DNA of 64,000 nt from Myxococcales bacterium (GTDB lineage: Bacteria > Myxococcota_A > Polyangia > Polyangiales > Polyangiaceae), in NCBI GenBank assembly GCA_016703425.1, contig JADJCA010000002.1:992001-1056000 (forward strand), read 5' to 3'. Position 1 is the stretch's first letter. Each line of letters begins with the position of its first letter. Positions 7,820 through 16,698 of this stretch are shown one piece after another. The position numbers were made by a program, and so were the translations under genes. The notes under the pieces are model-generated. The model ran no database searches, was not told the DNA's origin, and was given only the letters and a program-made list of their open reading frames with translations.

Positions 7820-9033
7820 TTCTTCGCGCCTCTCTTGGCCTGGGCCTTCGCCTTACCCTTGGGCGCCGGCACATCAAACTCGAGGGTCGGCAAGAGCTTC
7901 TTCTTTCGCTTGTCGATCTCTCGCTGCAGCGTTTGGACGGCGGCCTTCCGCGCGTCGTAGAGGCGGCGCGGCTTCCGATGAATCGTCGGATCGCTCAACA
8001 GGGCGTAGGTGAGCCACGGGAAGACGGCCGTCACGTCGCAGTGAACGTAGACGGACCCCGTGGCGACGCTTTCGGCGGAGACCTTGCCCCAAGTGTGGCC
8101 TTCGCCGGCGGGGCACGAGGAGAGGGCTCCGTTGTCGACGGGGTCGACGCAGAACTGGACGTCGATGTCGAAGCCGGTGGTGGGCACGCCCAGGATTTGG
8201 TCGAGCAGCGGCTCACCTTGCAGGGTGTAGTTCTTGGGGACGCCACCGCCCAGAATCCAAACGGCCATCGGCTTCTTGAGCGTGCCAAAGCAGTGGTGCT
8301 GCATGGCGCCCATCTCGAAGACGTCGTCGTTGACGTCGATCTCGAGCTTGAACTCGCTGCCGAGGAGCCGCTTCAACTTGACGATGTTGAGAAAGATGGA
8401 GCCGTCCTGCACCGCGCCGACGAAGATCGGGACGCCGTAGCGGTAGGCTGTCGAGAGGAGCGACGGGCTCTTCACGCCGAGCGCTTCTTCGATCTCGCTG
8501 ATGGCCTTGCCGAGCAGGTAGTGCAGCTCAGGCGTCGTCATCTTCCGCTGGAACTCGGGCCGACGGAGGATGGCCGAGAAGAGCTTGTCGGTCTCGAGCA
8601 GGGTCTCTTCCCAGAAGCCCAGATCGTAGATGCGGATGATGCGGGCGAGTCGGTATTGGAGGTCGCCGGCGTTGGGCTCGATCTCGCGGACTCGGTGACC
8701 GATGACGCGGTGGGCGTCGTGGTAGAGGTTCGCGCCGGTCGTCGTGAGGCAATCGATGAGGCCGCGCTCGATGAGCGGGATGATGCATGACTGGTGCAGG
8801 CCGGCCGGCGTCATGGCCCCCGAGAAGGTCGTGAAGATGGCGCAATCTTCCCGAACGCTGCGGCGCATCAGCTCAAAGGCGGTCCGCTCCTGGCGGCCGA
8901 CGTAAGCCGGAAACATCGTCTCGATGATCGAGGACGGCTTCTCCTTGCCGGTGATGCCGGTCGGGTGGACGTTTTTGGCGCGCTCGAAGTCCTTGCGGAG
9001 TACGCCGCGCTCTTTTGCGGATTCCTTGGCCAT
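7816..9033 (-). CDS. Deoxyhypusine synthase-like enzyme
   Basis: 405 residues. The fold family is recognised from TTGANLYHDAHR (NAD-binding region), LGGGVPKNY with Lys267 at the position of the catalytic lysine of eukaryotic deoxyhypusine synthase, and HTWGKVSAESV near the C-terminus. Bacteria lack the eIF5A substrate; bacterial homologues are instead thought to act on polyamines, for example transferring an aminobutyl group to make homospermidine or spermidine. That role is inferred here. The ATG at 9033 is preferred over an upstream ATG at 9192 because the extra residues do not match the family. Coupled to the downstream lipoprotein gene by GTGA. Confidence 0.85.
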   Translation of the reverse strand: MAKESAKERGVLRKDFERAKNVHPTGITGKEKPSSIIETMFPAYVGRQERTAFELMRRSVREDCAIFTTFSGAMTPAGLHQSCIIPLIERGLIDCLTTTGANLYHDAHRVIGHRVREIEPNAGDLQYRLARIIRIYDLGFWEETLLETDKLFSAILRRPEFQRKMTTPELHYLLGKAISEIEEALGVKSPSLLSTAYRYGVPIFVGAVQDGSIFLNIVKLKRLLGSEFKLEIDVNDDVFEMGAMQHHCFGTLKKPMAVWILGGGVPKNYTLQGEPLLDQILGVPTTGFDIDVQFCVDPVDNGALSSCPAGEGHTWGKVSAESVATGSVYVHCDVTAVFPWLTYALLSDPTIHRKPRRLYDARKAAVQTLQREIDKRKKKLLPTLEFDVPAPKGKAKAQAKRGAKK

Positions 9034-9127
9034 GGCCGGCCCTTTTCCCCCGGCGCACGGCGGGCCGTCAAGGGGAGAGCGGCACCGCGCCCTTGCGGGC
9101 ATCTCGATCCACAGACACCATCGAGGA

Positions 9128-9970
9128 ATGGCCACGCTTCCGCGCTTCGAGGTCTTTGCGTCGGCGCCGGACGCTGACGTCGAGCTCACCACCGGCGCCC
9201 TCCTTATCGCCCAGGACCTCCGGCCGGCCCTCGACGCAAGGCTCGTCTATGAGACCCTGGGTGAGCTTGCGGCGCCGCTGTCTGGCCTCGAGCTCGGGAG
9301 AGCACCGCTCGAAGAGCAGGCCGCGGCGATGGCGCAGCGGCTCTACGTGGCGGGAGGCTTTCGAGGCAACGAGGCGGACTACTACGACCCCAAAAACAGC
9401 CTATTGCCCGACGTGCTCGAGCGACGCGTCGGGATCCCGATCAGTCTGGCGGTCGTCTACTGCGACGTGGCCAGCCGCCTCGGCCTAAGAGCCCGCGGCG
9501 TCAGCTTCCCGGGTCACTTCCTCGTGCGCCTCGAGCCGGCGCCAGGAGGGCGGCCCGAGACGCCCGTGTACGTCGACCCGTTTTTCGGCGGGCGCACCCT
9601 CGATGACGGCCGGCTGCACGACCTCTTGCGAAAGGTCGCCGCCGAAGGCGACACGCTGCGGCCCGAGTACCTGGAGCCAGCCACCACGCGCGCGATCTTG
9701 CTGCGCATGCTGATGAACCTCCGCGGCATTTACCTGTCGCGCGGGGATCTCGCGCGCGCGATGCTCGTCGTCGACCGCATCGCGACGCTCAATCCGGCGT
9801 CGCCGGGCGCGATCCGCGATCGCGGCCTCTTGTCGGCGCGGCTCGGCGCATCGCAAGCGGCCATCAGCGATCTCTCGCGGTTTCTCGAGCTCGTACCCGA
9901 CGCGGAAGACAAGGACGAGCTGCGGGAGAAGATCTCGTCGTTGGCCTCCAAGCCCCAGATGTGGAGCTGA
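9128..9970 (+). CDS. SirB1-type transglutaminase-like protein with TPR
   Basis: 280 residues. The first two thirds match the SirB1/YchA family: DYYDPKNSLLPDVLERRVGIPISLAVVY near residue 85, then GLRARGVSFPGHFLVR with the conserved GHFLVR motif, then VYVDPFFGG. The last third (ILLRMLMNLRGIYLSRGDLARAM to the end) is a TPR-like helical pair. The family is thought to be a catalytically inert or uncharacterised transglutaminase-like fold; a Cys is present in the VVYCDV segment here. It is divergent from the deoxyhypusine-synthase-like gene, with 94 bases between them. Confidence 0.8.
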   Translation: MATLPRFEVFASAPDADVELTTGALLIAQDLRPALDARLVYETLGELAAPLSGLELGRAPLEEQAAAMAQRLYVAGGFRGNEADYYDPKNSLLPDVLERRVGIPISLAVVYCDVASRLGLRARGVSFPGHFLVRLEPAPGGRPETPVYVDPFFGGRTLDDGRLHDLLRKVAAEGDTLRPEYLEPATTRAILLRMLMNLRGIYLSRGDLARAMLVVDRIATLNPASPGAIRDRGLLSARLGASQAAISDLSRFLELVPDAEDKDELREKISSLASKPQMWS

Positions 9971-10006
9971 ATCGCGGTCCGCGTTCTTCGGAGGCACGCG
10001 GTCCGT

Positions 10007-10660
10007 TCAGAAGGTCCACCCGATGCCGAAGAGGAAGCGAGGCGCCACCTCCGTGGTCGCCCCTTTCGTCGTGATCAAAAGGACGCCGCCCCCCGCCGAT
10101 AGCGTGAAACCGCTGCTCCAAACGAGCTGGTAGCCCACGTCGAGGGCGCCCCCGTAGGCCGTGAATCGCGCTGCGCCCGGCAGAGGTTTGGTCGAATCGA
10201 GGAGCAGCGAGGCGCCGAGGAACAACCCTTCCGGTTCGTTTCCACCGGCCACGTAGTGGCGGTAGCCGGCCTCGGCGCCAAAGCCCGTGGACTGACGGTT
10301 GGTGAAGCCCAGCGCACGTGCCGCGAGGGCATCGCGACTCTGCGAGAGCGTGACGTGCGGCGACAAGACGAGCGCGTGGCGGGGAGCGATGAGCCACTCG
10401 ACGTCCAGGCTCACGCGCGCCTGAGTCAGCACGAGGGGATTGAACCTTAGGCCGTAGAAATGCCCGCGGTGCGACGGCGGCGGTTCGGGAGCGGGGCGTT
10501 CCACGTCCCGCGCCGGCGGGGACGGCTCCCGTGACGACCCGGCGGGCGGACGGCGGCGTGACGGCGGCGTCGCCGACGGTGGCGGGCTCGTCGTGGACGG
10601 CGGCGGCGCCGCGGGAGGGTTCGCCGAAAGCGGCGGCGGCGGCGGCGGCGGAAGATTCAC
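10007..10660 (-). CDS. Outer-membrane beta-barrel protein, start unresolved
   Basis: At least 217 residues: a poly-Pro stretch followed by a barrel-like region with alternating strands (ALVLSPHVTLSQS, LFLGASLLLDS, FTLSAGGGVLLI) ending in FLFGIGWTF, the C-terminal Phe of an outer-membrane barrel. The first usual start is GTG at 10660, but the frame stays open upstream to 10804. Its last upstream codons read as a signal peptide (R-rich, then VVVFASLHLAIGIATS, then AEAQ), with no ATG, GTG or TTG in frame. Either a rare start such as CTG at 10780 is used or a base is wrong or missing. Divergent from the barrel gene at 10807. Confidence 0.6.
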   Translation of the reverse strand: MNLPPPPPPPLSANPPAAPPPSTTSPPPSATPPSRRRPPAGSSREPSPPARDVERPAPEPPPSHRGHFYGLRFNPLVLTQARVSLDVEWLIAPRHALVLSPHVTLSQSRDALAARALGFTNRQSTGFGAEAGYRHYVAGGNEPEGLFLGASLLLDSTKPLPGAARFTAYGGALDVGYQLVWSSGFTLSAGGGVLLITTKGATTEVAPRFLFGIGWTF

Positions 10661-10806
10661 CTGCGCCTCGGCGTCGCGACTGGTGGCGATGCCGATGGCG
10701 AGATGGAGCGAGGCGAAAACGACGACGCGACGCGATCGCCGGCGACGGGAAAATGTCCTATGGGAAAAGCGACGGTCCAGGCCCGAGAGCTTACCATCTT
10801 CCTCTC

Positions 10807-11512
10807 ATGCCTCGCCCTCCCTCTCCCCCGTCCCGGCGCCGATCCTGGCGCCGGTCGTGTCTCGTCGCAGCGGTGCTCGCCGGCGCCCTTTCGGGAACGC
10901 GCACGGCGGCCGCTCAGGTGCGTTGGGACGCTTCGGCACAAGTGGGCGCAAGCAAGCGATTCCTCACGAGTGCCTTTGTCCAACCGCGCGTCGGCCCGGC
11001 CGCCCAGCTCGTCGGCCACATCGCGCTCTTGCCGCTCCTCCGCTTGGGAGCCTACGGCGGCTACGAGGTCTCCCCCGTTGGCGACGGGCCAGCACGCCGC
11101 ATCGTTTCGCTCGGCGTGCGTGGAAAGGTCGACGCGCCGTGGGGGAGTCGCGTCTTGCACGGCTACGCCTTCGTCGGCGGCGGCTTCGCGTCGGTCTACG
11201 GCCCGAGCGCAACGGTGACCTTGCGGAGCGCGGGCATCGGCGGCGGAGCCCCCGTGACCGAGAGTGCGACCCTGCCCGGCGCCAGCGGCGCGCTGCTGGA
11301 GATTCCCTTGGGCGTCGGCCTCGCCGTGCGGCTCCGGAGGCCGTGGGAGCTGCTCTTCGAGCTTTCAGGGCAGGGCCTCTTTCGGTTTGGGAGGCGCTCT
11401 CTACGAAGGGCGCACTGCGACGTCACCGGTTCAGGGACTGCAGACCTTGGCCCCCATCGGCAACGACCGCTTCGGACTTCTCTTGACCGTCGGTCTGGGC
11501 ATCGACCGGTGA
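10807..11512 (+). pseudogene. Outer-membrane beta-barrel gene with a frameshift near 11390
   Basis: From ATG 10807 the frame encodes a signal peptide (SCLVAAVLAGALSGTRTAAAQ) and barrel strands to ELLFELSGQGLFRFG. The natural C-terminus, GALYEGRTATSPVQG and then GNDRFGLLLTVGLGIDR with a TGA at 11510-11512, lies in the next frame. The switch is needed at the GGTTTGGGAGG stretch near 11390. Without it the original frame runs into Arg/Ser-rich nonsense to 11676, overlapping the kinase gene. This is either a real inactivating shift or an assembly error; I cannot tell which. The role is probably a small outer-membrane barrel. Confidence 0.7.
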
Positions 11513-11558
11513 CAGGAGGGCGAAGAGCGGAAGGGCCCCCGCGAAACGCCGCGAGCGA

Positions 11559-11580
11559 CGGGATTCCGCGGCGAATCCCG
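11559..11580. other. 8-bp inverted repeat between barrel gene and kinase
   Basis: CGGGATTC and GAATCCCG pair perfectly around a 6-base loop. No T-run follows, so it may be an operator or the stem of a terminator; it lies 93 bases before the kinase start. Confidence 0.35.
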
Positions 11581-11672
11581 CGCTCACGAGGGCACCTCCT
11601 TGTGCTATCGATTGGGCTCCGAAACGGGGGCCTCGCGCGCCTCCCTCCGCGCCATTTCCGCCTCCTGCCCCC

Positions 11673-13643
11673 ATGAGCAACGACCGCACAGTCTCGAGCA
11701 CGGGCGCAGCGAGGTCGAGCGCCCGGCCTCCCGAGTCGCTCGTCGGGACGGTGATCCAGGGTCGGTACCGGATTGATCAGCTCGTGGGCGAAGGCGGCAT
11801 GGCCGCGGTCTATCGCGCGCACCATCTCCACATGCGCAAGGACGTCGCCGTCAAGGTGCTCCACGCGGAGATGACCCGCATGCGCGAAGTGGTCCAGCGC
11901 TTCGAACGCGAAGCGATGGCCGCAGCGCACATCGAGCACCCGAACGTCGCTGCGGCAAAAGACTTTGGGCAGCTCGAAGACGGCTCCTTCTTTCTCGTGC
12001 TCGAGTTCGTCGACGGCAAGAGCCTTCGCGATCTCATCGCCGAGGGGCCGCTTCCCCTCGGGCGGGCGCTGCGCGTCCTTCATCAGATCGCCGCTGCGCT
12101 CCAAAGGGCCCACTCGCTGGGCATCGTCCACCGCGATCTGAAGCCAGAGAACGTCATGCTCGTCGAGCGCGAAGGCGAGACGGACTTCGTCAAGGTCCTC
12201 GACTTCGGCATCGCGAAGGTTCCCATTGGCGAGATCTCGGCCGACGGCGCGCCGCCGGGCACCGCGCTCACGCAGCTCGGCATGGTCTACGGCACCCCCG
12301 AGTACATGGCGCCTGAGCAAGCCCTCGGGCAAGCCGTCGACCCGCGCGCCGACATCTATTCACTCGGCGTCATCACGTTCGAGATGCTGGCCGGCGTGCG
12401 CCCCTTCGAGCACGCGAGCAAGGTGACGCTCCTCGGCATGCACGTGACAGCGCCGGTGCCGCGGATCGCAGACAAGGCTCCCCTGGTCGTCGTCCCCGAA
12501 GAGATCGAGGCGATCATCCGAAAGACCCTCGAAAAGGAAGCCGGCCACCGCTACGCCGACTCGAAGGAGTTGCTCGAAGCCATCGACGCCGTGTGGACCG
12601 GAGACTACGGCCCAACGATGAGCGTCGGCCCCCGCGGCTCGCTCGCCGGACGTCCAAGCACACCGCAGGCGGAAGCGCTCCCGGTTTCGGCACCTTTGCC
12701 AGGGGCGCCGGCCATCGTGACGGGACGCCAGCCGCCCATCTCGCCCCTGGTGCGCATGCGGGAGAACCTCCTGGTTCAGTACAGGGACAACCCTCGCCCC
12801 TTCGTCATCGGTGGCGCGGCGGCCTTCGCGAGCGTCGCGCTCTTGGTGCTCTTGGCGCGCGGGGGGAGCTCGCCAACCACGCCCACCACGCCGACCGCCC
12901 CGTCCTCGACGACCAACGCCGACACACCGCCAGCGACGAGCGACGGTGCGACCAACACGGCGCCGAGTGCGACCAGCAGCGCCAACCCCGATGTCGAAGC
13001 GCGAATCACCGCGGGCGTCGCAGCCATCGAGCGAGGTGACTACGGCACAGGCATCTCATCGCTTGCCGAACTCGAGAAGGACCTTGCGGGGCGGCCCGAG
13101 ATCCATCGCGCTCTCGAGAAAGCGTACACGGCCACGCGCAAGCCCAAGGAAGCGCTCCGCCAAGCGGCGCTCTTGATCAAGGCCGACGGCCGAGCGGCAA
13201 ACGATCTGAAGCTCGCGGAGAATGTTCGCAACGCGGCCGTTGGCCGCGACGCCGCGGACGACGCGTTCCTGCTCCTGGAGAGCGGCATGGGTACGATGGG
13301 CGGGGAGATCCTCTACGACATCGCCTACGGCGCGTCCGGCGCCCAATACCCGGCTGCCGCGGTCCGCGCGCAGAAGGCACTCCAGAAGGCTGACGCGCGC
13401 AAGATTGCCACGCCGGGCTTGCAGGTGACCCTCGAGCTGCGGGCAGCGGCGAGCTGCGAGGCCAAGCGCGCGCTCTTGGCGAAGGCGCGCGAGGTTGGTG
13501 ACTCACGCACGGCGACCGTGCTGAAGCCGCATCTTTCAACGAGGGGCTGCGGGTTCGCCAACGCCCGAGACTGCTGGCCGTGCTTGCGTAAGGACAACAT
13601 CCTTGTGCGAACCATTCAGGCCATCGAGGAGCGACAGCGATGA
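11673..13643 (+). CDS. Ser/Thr protein kinase with transmembrane anchor
   Basis: 656 residues. A complete Hanks-type kinase domain occupies about residues 27-300: GEGGMAAVYRA (Gly loop), VAVKVLHAEM (Lys), HRDLKPENVML near residue 153, DFGIAKV and GTPEYMAPEQ. A single membrane helix follows at about 377-395 (AAFASVALLVLLA). The periplasmic part is Thr/Pro/Ser-rich, then helical and TPR-like, and ends with Cys residues and a helix. This layout, kinase inside and sensor outside, is standard for myxobacterial kinases. Its stop overlaps the next start by 4 bases (ATGA), so the following membrane protein is likely a partner. Confidence 0.95.
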   Translation: MSNDRTVSSTGAARSSARPPESLVGTVIQGRYRIDQLVGEGGMAAVYRAHHLHMRKDVAVKVLHAEMTRMREVVQRFEREAMAAAHIEHPNVAAAKDFGQLEDGSFFLVLEFVDGKSLRDLIAEGPLPLGRALRVLHQIAAALQRAHSLGIVHRDLKPENVMLVEREGETDFVKVLDFGIAKVPIGEISADGAPPGTALTQLGMVYGTPEYMAPEQALGQAVDPRADIYSLGVITFEMLAGVRPFEHASKVTLLGMHVTAPVPRIADKAPLVVVPEEIEAIIRKTLEKEAGHRYADSKELLEAIDAVWTGDYGPTMSVGPRGSLAGRPSTPQAEALPVSAPLPGAPAIVTGRQPPISPLVRMRENLLVQYRDNPRPFVIGGAAAFASVALLVLLARGGSSPTTPTTPTAPSSTTNADTPPATSDGATNTAPSATSSANPDVEARITAGVAAIERGDYGTGISSLAELEKDLAGRPEIHRALEKAYTATRKPKEALRQAALLIKADGRAANDLKLAENVRNAAVGRDAADDAFLLLESGMGTMGGEILYDIAYGASGAQYPAAAVRAQKALQKADARKIATPGLQVTLELRAAASCEAKRALLAKAREVGDSRTATVLKPHLSTRGCGFANARDCWPCLRKDNILVRTIQAIEERQR

Positions 13644-14386
13644 ACCCGAAATCGATGTGGATGATTCTGCTTGCCGGCGCCCTTGGCGTCGCCGCCTACG
13701 CGGGGCTTCGGTCGCCGACGCCCGTGCCGGAGCCGGTCGCGGCGCCCCCCCCCGCGACGCCGGACAACCGCGGCGCCTTGCCGACGGGCCACCCGCCGAT
13801 CCCCGGCGCGGGACCAGCGGGCGCCATGCCCGAGGGCCATCCGCCGATGGGAACGCCGGGGTTGCCGCAGGGTCACCCGCCAGTAGGACAGGGCGCGCCG
13901 CCGGTCGGAGCCGCGGCCGCACCGGCCGCCGGCGGCGACGAGACCGGCGCCGTCACGTGGACCAAGCCGGCACGCTGGCAAGACGCGCCAAACCCCAGCT
14001 CCATGCGCATGGCGACCTATCGCATTCCGAAGGCAGGAAGCGACGCGGAAGACGCCGAGATGAGCGTGAGCCGCGCTGGCGGCGGCACCGCCGCCAACGC
14101 CGAGCGATGGGTGGGCCAGTTCGACGAAGCGGGCCAGAAGAGCGCGAAGCGCAGCGAGCGAACGGTCGGCGGCTTCAAGACGACGATGGTCGAGGTCGAA
14201 GGCACCTTCGCCGCCGGCTCGATGATGGGCGGCGCCGCGGCGCCAAAGACGGGCTTCGCGCTCGTGGGCGCCATCGTCGAGACGCCAGGAATGGCGCACT
14301 TCTTCAAGCTCACGGGCCCGAGCGCCACCGTGAAGAGCGCCCGCGCCGAGGTCGACGCGCTGCTCCAAAGCATCAAGGCAAAATGA
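13640..14386 (+). CDS. Membrane-anchored protein with GHPP repeats, kinase-coupled
   Basis: 248 residues. An N-terminal membrane segment (MWMILLAGALGVAAYAG) is followed by a Pro/Gly-rich linker with three GHPP units (GHPPI, GHPPM, GHPPV). The globular end contains SSMRMATYRIPK near residue 123 and AGGGTAANAERWVGQFDEAG, a pattern shared by periplasmic proteins of unknown function in myxobacteria and other phyla. It overlaps the kinase gene by ATGA, so translation is coupled; it may be a substrate or sensor partner of that kinase. This is an inference from gene order only. Confidence 0.75.
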   Translation: MNPKSMWMILLAGALGVAAYAGLRSPTPVPEPVAAPPPATPDNRGALPTGHPPIPGAGPAGAMPEGHPPMGTPGLPQGHPPVGQGAPPVGAAAAPAAGGDETGAVTWTKPARWQDAPNPSSMRMATYRIPKAGSDAEDAEMSVSRAGGGTAANAERWVGQFDEAGQKSAKRSERTVGGFKTTMVEVEGTFAAGSMMGGAAAPKTGFALVGAIVETPGMAHFFKLTGPSATVKSARAEVDALLQSIKAK

Positions 14387-14414
14387 TGCAAACGGCACGC
14401 ATTCGAGGCGAGCC

Positions 14415-15209
14415 ATGCCGCTGACGCTCGTCACCATCGCGCCCAGCCACTACTGCGAAAAGGCGCGATGGGCCCTCGACCGCGCGGGCATGCGCTACGA
14501 AGAGCGGCGCCACATTCCGCTCCTTCACTACGTCGTCACGCTGCCCGTCGCCCGCCAACGGACCGTGCCGATTCTCGTCACGCCCCACGGCTCGATCAAA
14601 GACTCGACCGAGATCCTCGAGTTCGTCGATCGCGCGCTCGACGAACCGCGCCGCCTATTTCCGCACGAGCCGCAGCTCCGCCGCGAGGTCGTCGACCTCG
14701 AAGGCGCCTTCGACCGGCGACTCGGCCCGGCGACGCGACGGTTCGCGTATTTTTATCTCACACAGGACCCCGACGTCTTTGTGAAGACGGTGACGGCGGG
14801 CATGGGTCCGCTTCCGCGCGGCGTCGCGGGGGCGCTCGCGACGCCGCTGATCGTCGCCATGCGGCGCGGGCTCAAGCTCACCAAAGAAGGCGCCGAGCGG
14901 TCGCGCGCGCGCATTCACGAGGCCTTCGAGATGGTGGAAGCGCGGCTCGCCGACGGGCGACGCTACCTCACCGGTGAGCGCTTCACGGCCGCCGACTTGA
15001 CGTTCGCCGCGCTTGGAGCCCCTGTCGTGCTCCCGCCGGAGTACGGCTCATGGCTGCCCGCGCTCGGGTCCCTCCCGACTTTCGCAGACGATCTCGAAGC
15101 GTTTCGAGGACGCCCCGCAGGGCAGTTCATCTTGCGACTCTTCCGCGAGGACCGGGGCCGGCGTTCAACCAAAGACGCGCAACAAAGATCCGTGAACGGG
15201 CTCGTCTAG
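14415..15209 (+). CDS. Glutathione S-transferase family protein
   Basis: 264 residues. The N-terminal thioredoxin-like half carries the family start VTIAPSHYCEKARWALDRAG, and RTVPILVTPHGSIKDSTEILEFVD matches the cis-Pro and glutathione-binding turn. The C-terminal half is all-helical, with a FTAADLTFAALGAP motif near residue 195. It may detoxify or modify small molecules; the true substrate is unknown. Its last 45 bases overlap the patatin gene at 15165-15932 on the opposite strand, a tail-to-tail arrangement. Confidence 0.85.
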   Translation: MPLTLVTIAPSHYCEKARWALDRAGMRYEERRHIPLLHYVVTLPVARQRTVPILVTPHGSIKDSTEILEFVDRALDEPRRLFPHEPQLRREVVDLEGAFDRRLGPATRRFAYFYLTQDPDVFVKTVTAGMGPLPRGVAGALATPLIVAMRRGLKLTKEGAERSRARIHEAFEMVEARLADGRRYLTGERFTAADLTFAALGAPVVLPPEYGSWLPALGSLPTFADDLEAFRGRPAGQFILRLFREDRGRRSTKDAQQRSVNGLV

Positions 15210-15932
15210 CGCTCGCCGGGCTGCACGCCTCGCGACGGCGAAGGCCTTCCGGCCCTCGCCCAGGGCGAAGGGCCCCGAGCGCGGGAGGTCTTCGATCACC
15301 AGCGACACCATGTCGTCGCGACTCGGGACACGTGTCGCGTCACCGTCGCGGCGGCGCCACGGACTGCGAGACGCGATGTGGTGGAAGAGGACGCGCTCAC
15401 CCTCGCGCTCTGGCATCCCGAGGATGCCGGGCCGATCGGCAACGCCGCCGTCGACGTACACGCGCGCGCCGATACGGACCGGGTGAAAGAGAAGCGGCAC
15501 CGCGCAGGACGCGTGAACGGCGGCAGGGAGGTTTCCCGCAGTCATCACGCGGGTGCGCCGCGAGAGGGCGTCGAACACGCTGATCGCCACCGGCACTCGG
15601 CACTCTTCGAACCGCTGCGCGGGCAAGAGCGCCTCAAGCCGCGCGCGGAAGAGCGCGCCGCGAAGCAAGCCGAGGCCTGGCCTCGGGTCCCAAAAATCCT
15701 CGCGATGGAGGGCCATCAGTGTCTGCTCGAGGGTGGTAGCGGCGACGCCCGCAGCCCAGCTCGCTGTCACGAGCGCGCCGGCGCTCGAACCGCTGACGCG
15801 TGACGGCAATAGACCTTCGTCCTCGAGGACCGAAAGCACGCCGGTGTGCGCGAAGAACGCGAAGAAGCCCGACGACATGGCGAGACCGAAGGGTCCTTCC
15901 TTGAGCCAATCCCGAAGCGTCGGCGCGACCAT
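15165..15932 (-). CDS. Patatin-like phospholipase
   Basis: 255 residues. The patatin serine hydrolase signature is present: SGFFAFFAHTGVL in place of the oxyanion glycine-rich loop, GSSAG with nucleophile Ser50, and the catalytic DGG with Asp161 (YVDGGVAD). It would hydrolyse phospholipid acyl esters. No signal peptide is seen, so it may act in the cytosol or on the inner face of the membrane. It lies 3 bases after the creatininase-like gene and is probably co-transcribed with it. The last residues overlap the GST gene. Confidence 0.85.
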   Translation of the reverse strand: MVAPTLRDWLKEGPFGLAMSSGFFAFFAHTGVLSVLEDEGLLPSRVSGSSAGALVTASWAAGVAATTLEQTLMALHREDFWDPRPGLGLLRGALFRARLEALLPAQRFEECRVPVAISVFDALSRRTRVMTAGNLPAAVHASCAVPLLFHPVRIGARVYVDGGVADRPGILGMPEREGERVLFHHIASRSPWRRRDGDATRVPSRDDMVSLVIEDLPRSGPFALGEGRKAFAVARRAARRALDEPVHGSLLRVFG

Positions 15933-15935
15933 GCG

Positions 15936-16697
15936 TCAACCCACCGGTGGCGCCGAAGGAGGGCCGTTGGGGGGCGCTGCGAGGCGCAGCGCAGCGATGT
16001 CATGCAGCGCCGCCGCGAGGACAGCGGCGACGAGCGCCTCTCCCTTTTCACGCGTCGCGAGGGTCGCGTCGCCGTATACCCCCGTGGGCGAATAGAGGGC
16101 TTCCGCGTTCCCATCGCGCGTCAGTCGAAAGGACCTCCGCTCGTGAATGTCCCTTACCGCCTTGCCCATGTCCACGCGGTGAGGAGAGAGCGCGAGCATC
16201 ATGGAGGTTTCGCCCTCGTCCGCGTGGGTGCCCGCCTCCTGCGCGAGGAGCGAACGCTCCACGGGTTCGAGCGCGGCTCGAAGGTCTGTGAACGCCATCA
16301 GCAACCCGCGGGCGCGCAGCGCCGCGGCCGCCGCCTCGAGGGGGCGCATCGTGGAGACGCCGGTGTTGAGGACGTAGAACCGCCGCGGGCCAAAGGCGGC
16401 GAGGCTCGCGCAGACGTCGACGACGAGATCGCGCGCGGTCGTTTCGCGGAGCGTCGTCGAGCCCGGGTATTCCACGAACGCCGGGTAGTGGTGGTAGGTC
16501 AGCGTCGGAGCGGCGATCAGCGGGAGCGGCTCTCGCGAGAGGAGGCGGTCGCGAAGCGCCTCCGCGAGGCGCGCGTCGTTGTCGAGGCGCAGGTGCGGGC
16601 CGTGCTCCTTGGCCGCGGCGCCGAGCGGCAACAGAACGACGGCGTCGGCCGTGAGGTGCCGCTCGGCTTCGAGCCACGTGAGATCCGAGAGCAGCAC
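15936..16697 (-). CDS. Creatininase-family amidohydrolase
   Basis: 253 residues from the GTG at 16697, chosen over an upstream GTG at 16748 because it starts the conserved SDLTWLEAERHL. The family metal-binding motif is clear: LPLGAAAKEHGPHLRLDNDA near residue 26. Later conserved segments are YHHYPAFVEYPGSTTLR, NTGVSTMRP and HADEGETSMM (acidic-His metal site). Members open cyclic amides, or cleave the formamide of pyrroloquinoline or mycofactocin intermediates; the substrate here is not clear. No ribosome binding site is obvious, since the palindromic repeat lies right upstream. Confidence 0.8.
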   Translation of the reverse strand: MLLSDLTWLEAERHLTADAVVLLPLGAAAKEHGPHLRLDNDARLAEALRDRLLSREPLPLIAAPTLTYHHYPAFVEYPGSTTLRETTARDLVVDVCASLAAFGPRRFYVLNTGVSTMRPLEAAAAALRARGLLMAFTDLRAALEPVERSLLAQEAGTHADEGETSMMLALSPHRVDMGKAVRDIHERRSFRLTRDGNAEALYSPTGVYGDATLATREKGEALVAAVLAAALHDIAALRLAAPPNGPPSAPPVG

Positions 16698-16698
16698 G

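Noticed and set aside
9974..10011. Direct repeat CGCGGTCCG twice after the transglutaminase-like gene
   Set aside because: Nine bases, two copies only, no insertion signs, so not treated as an attachment site.
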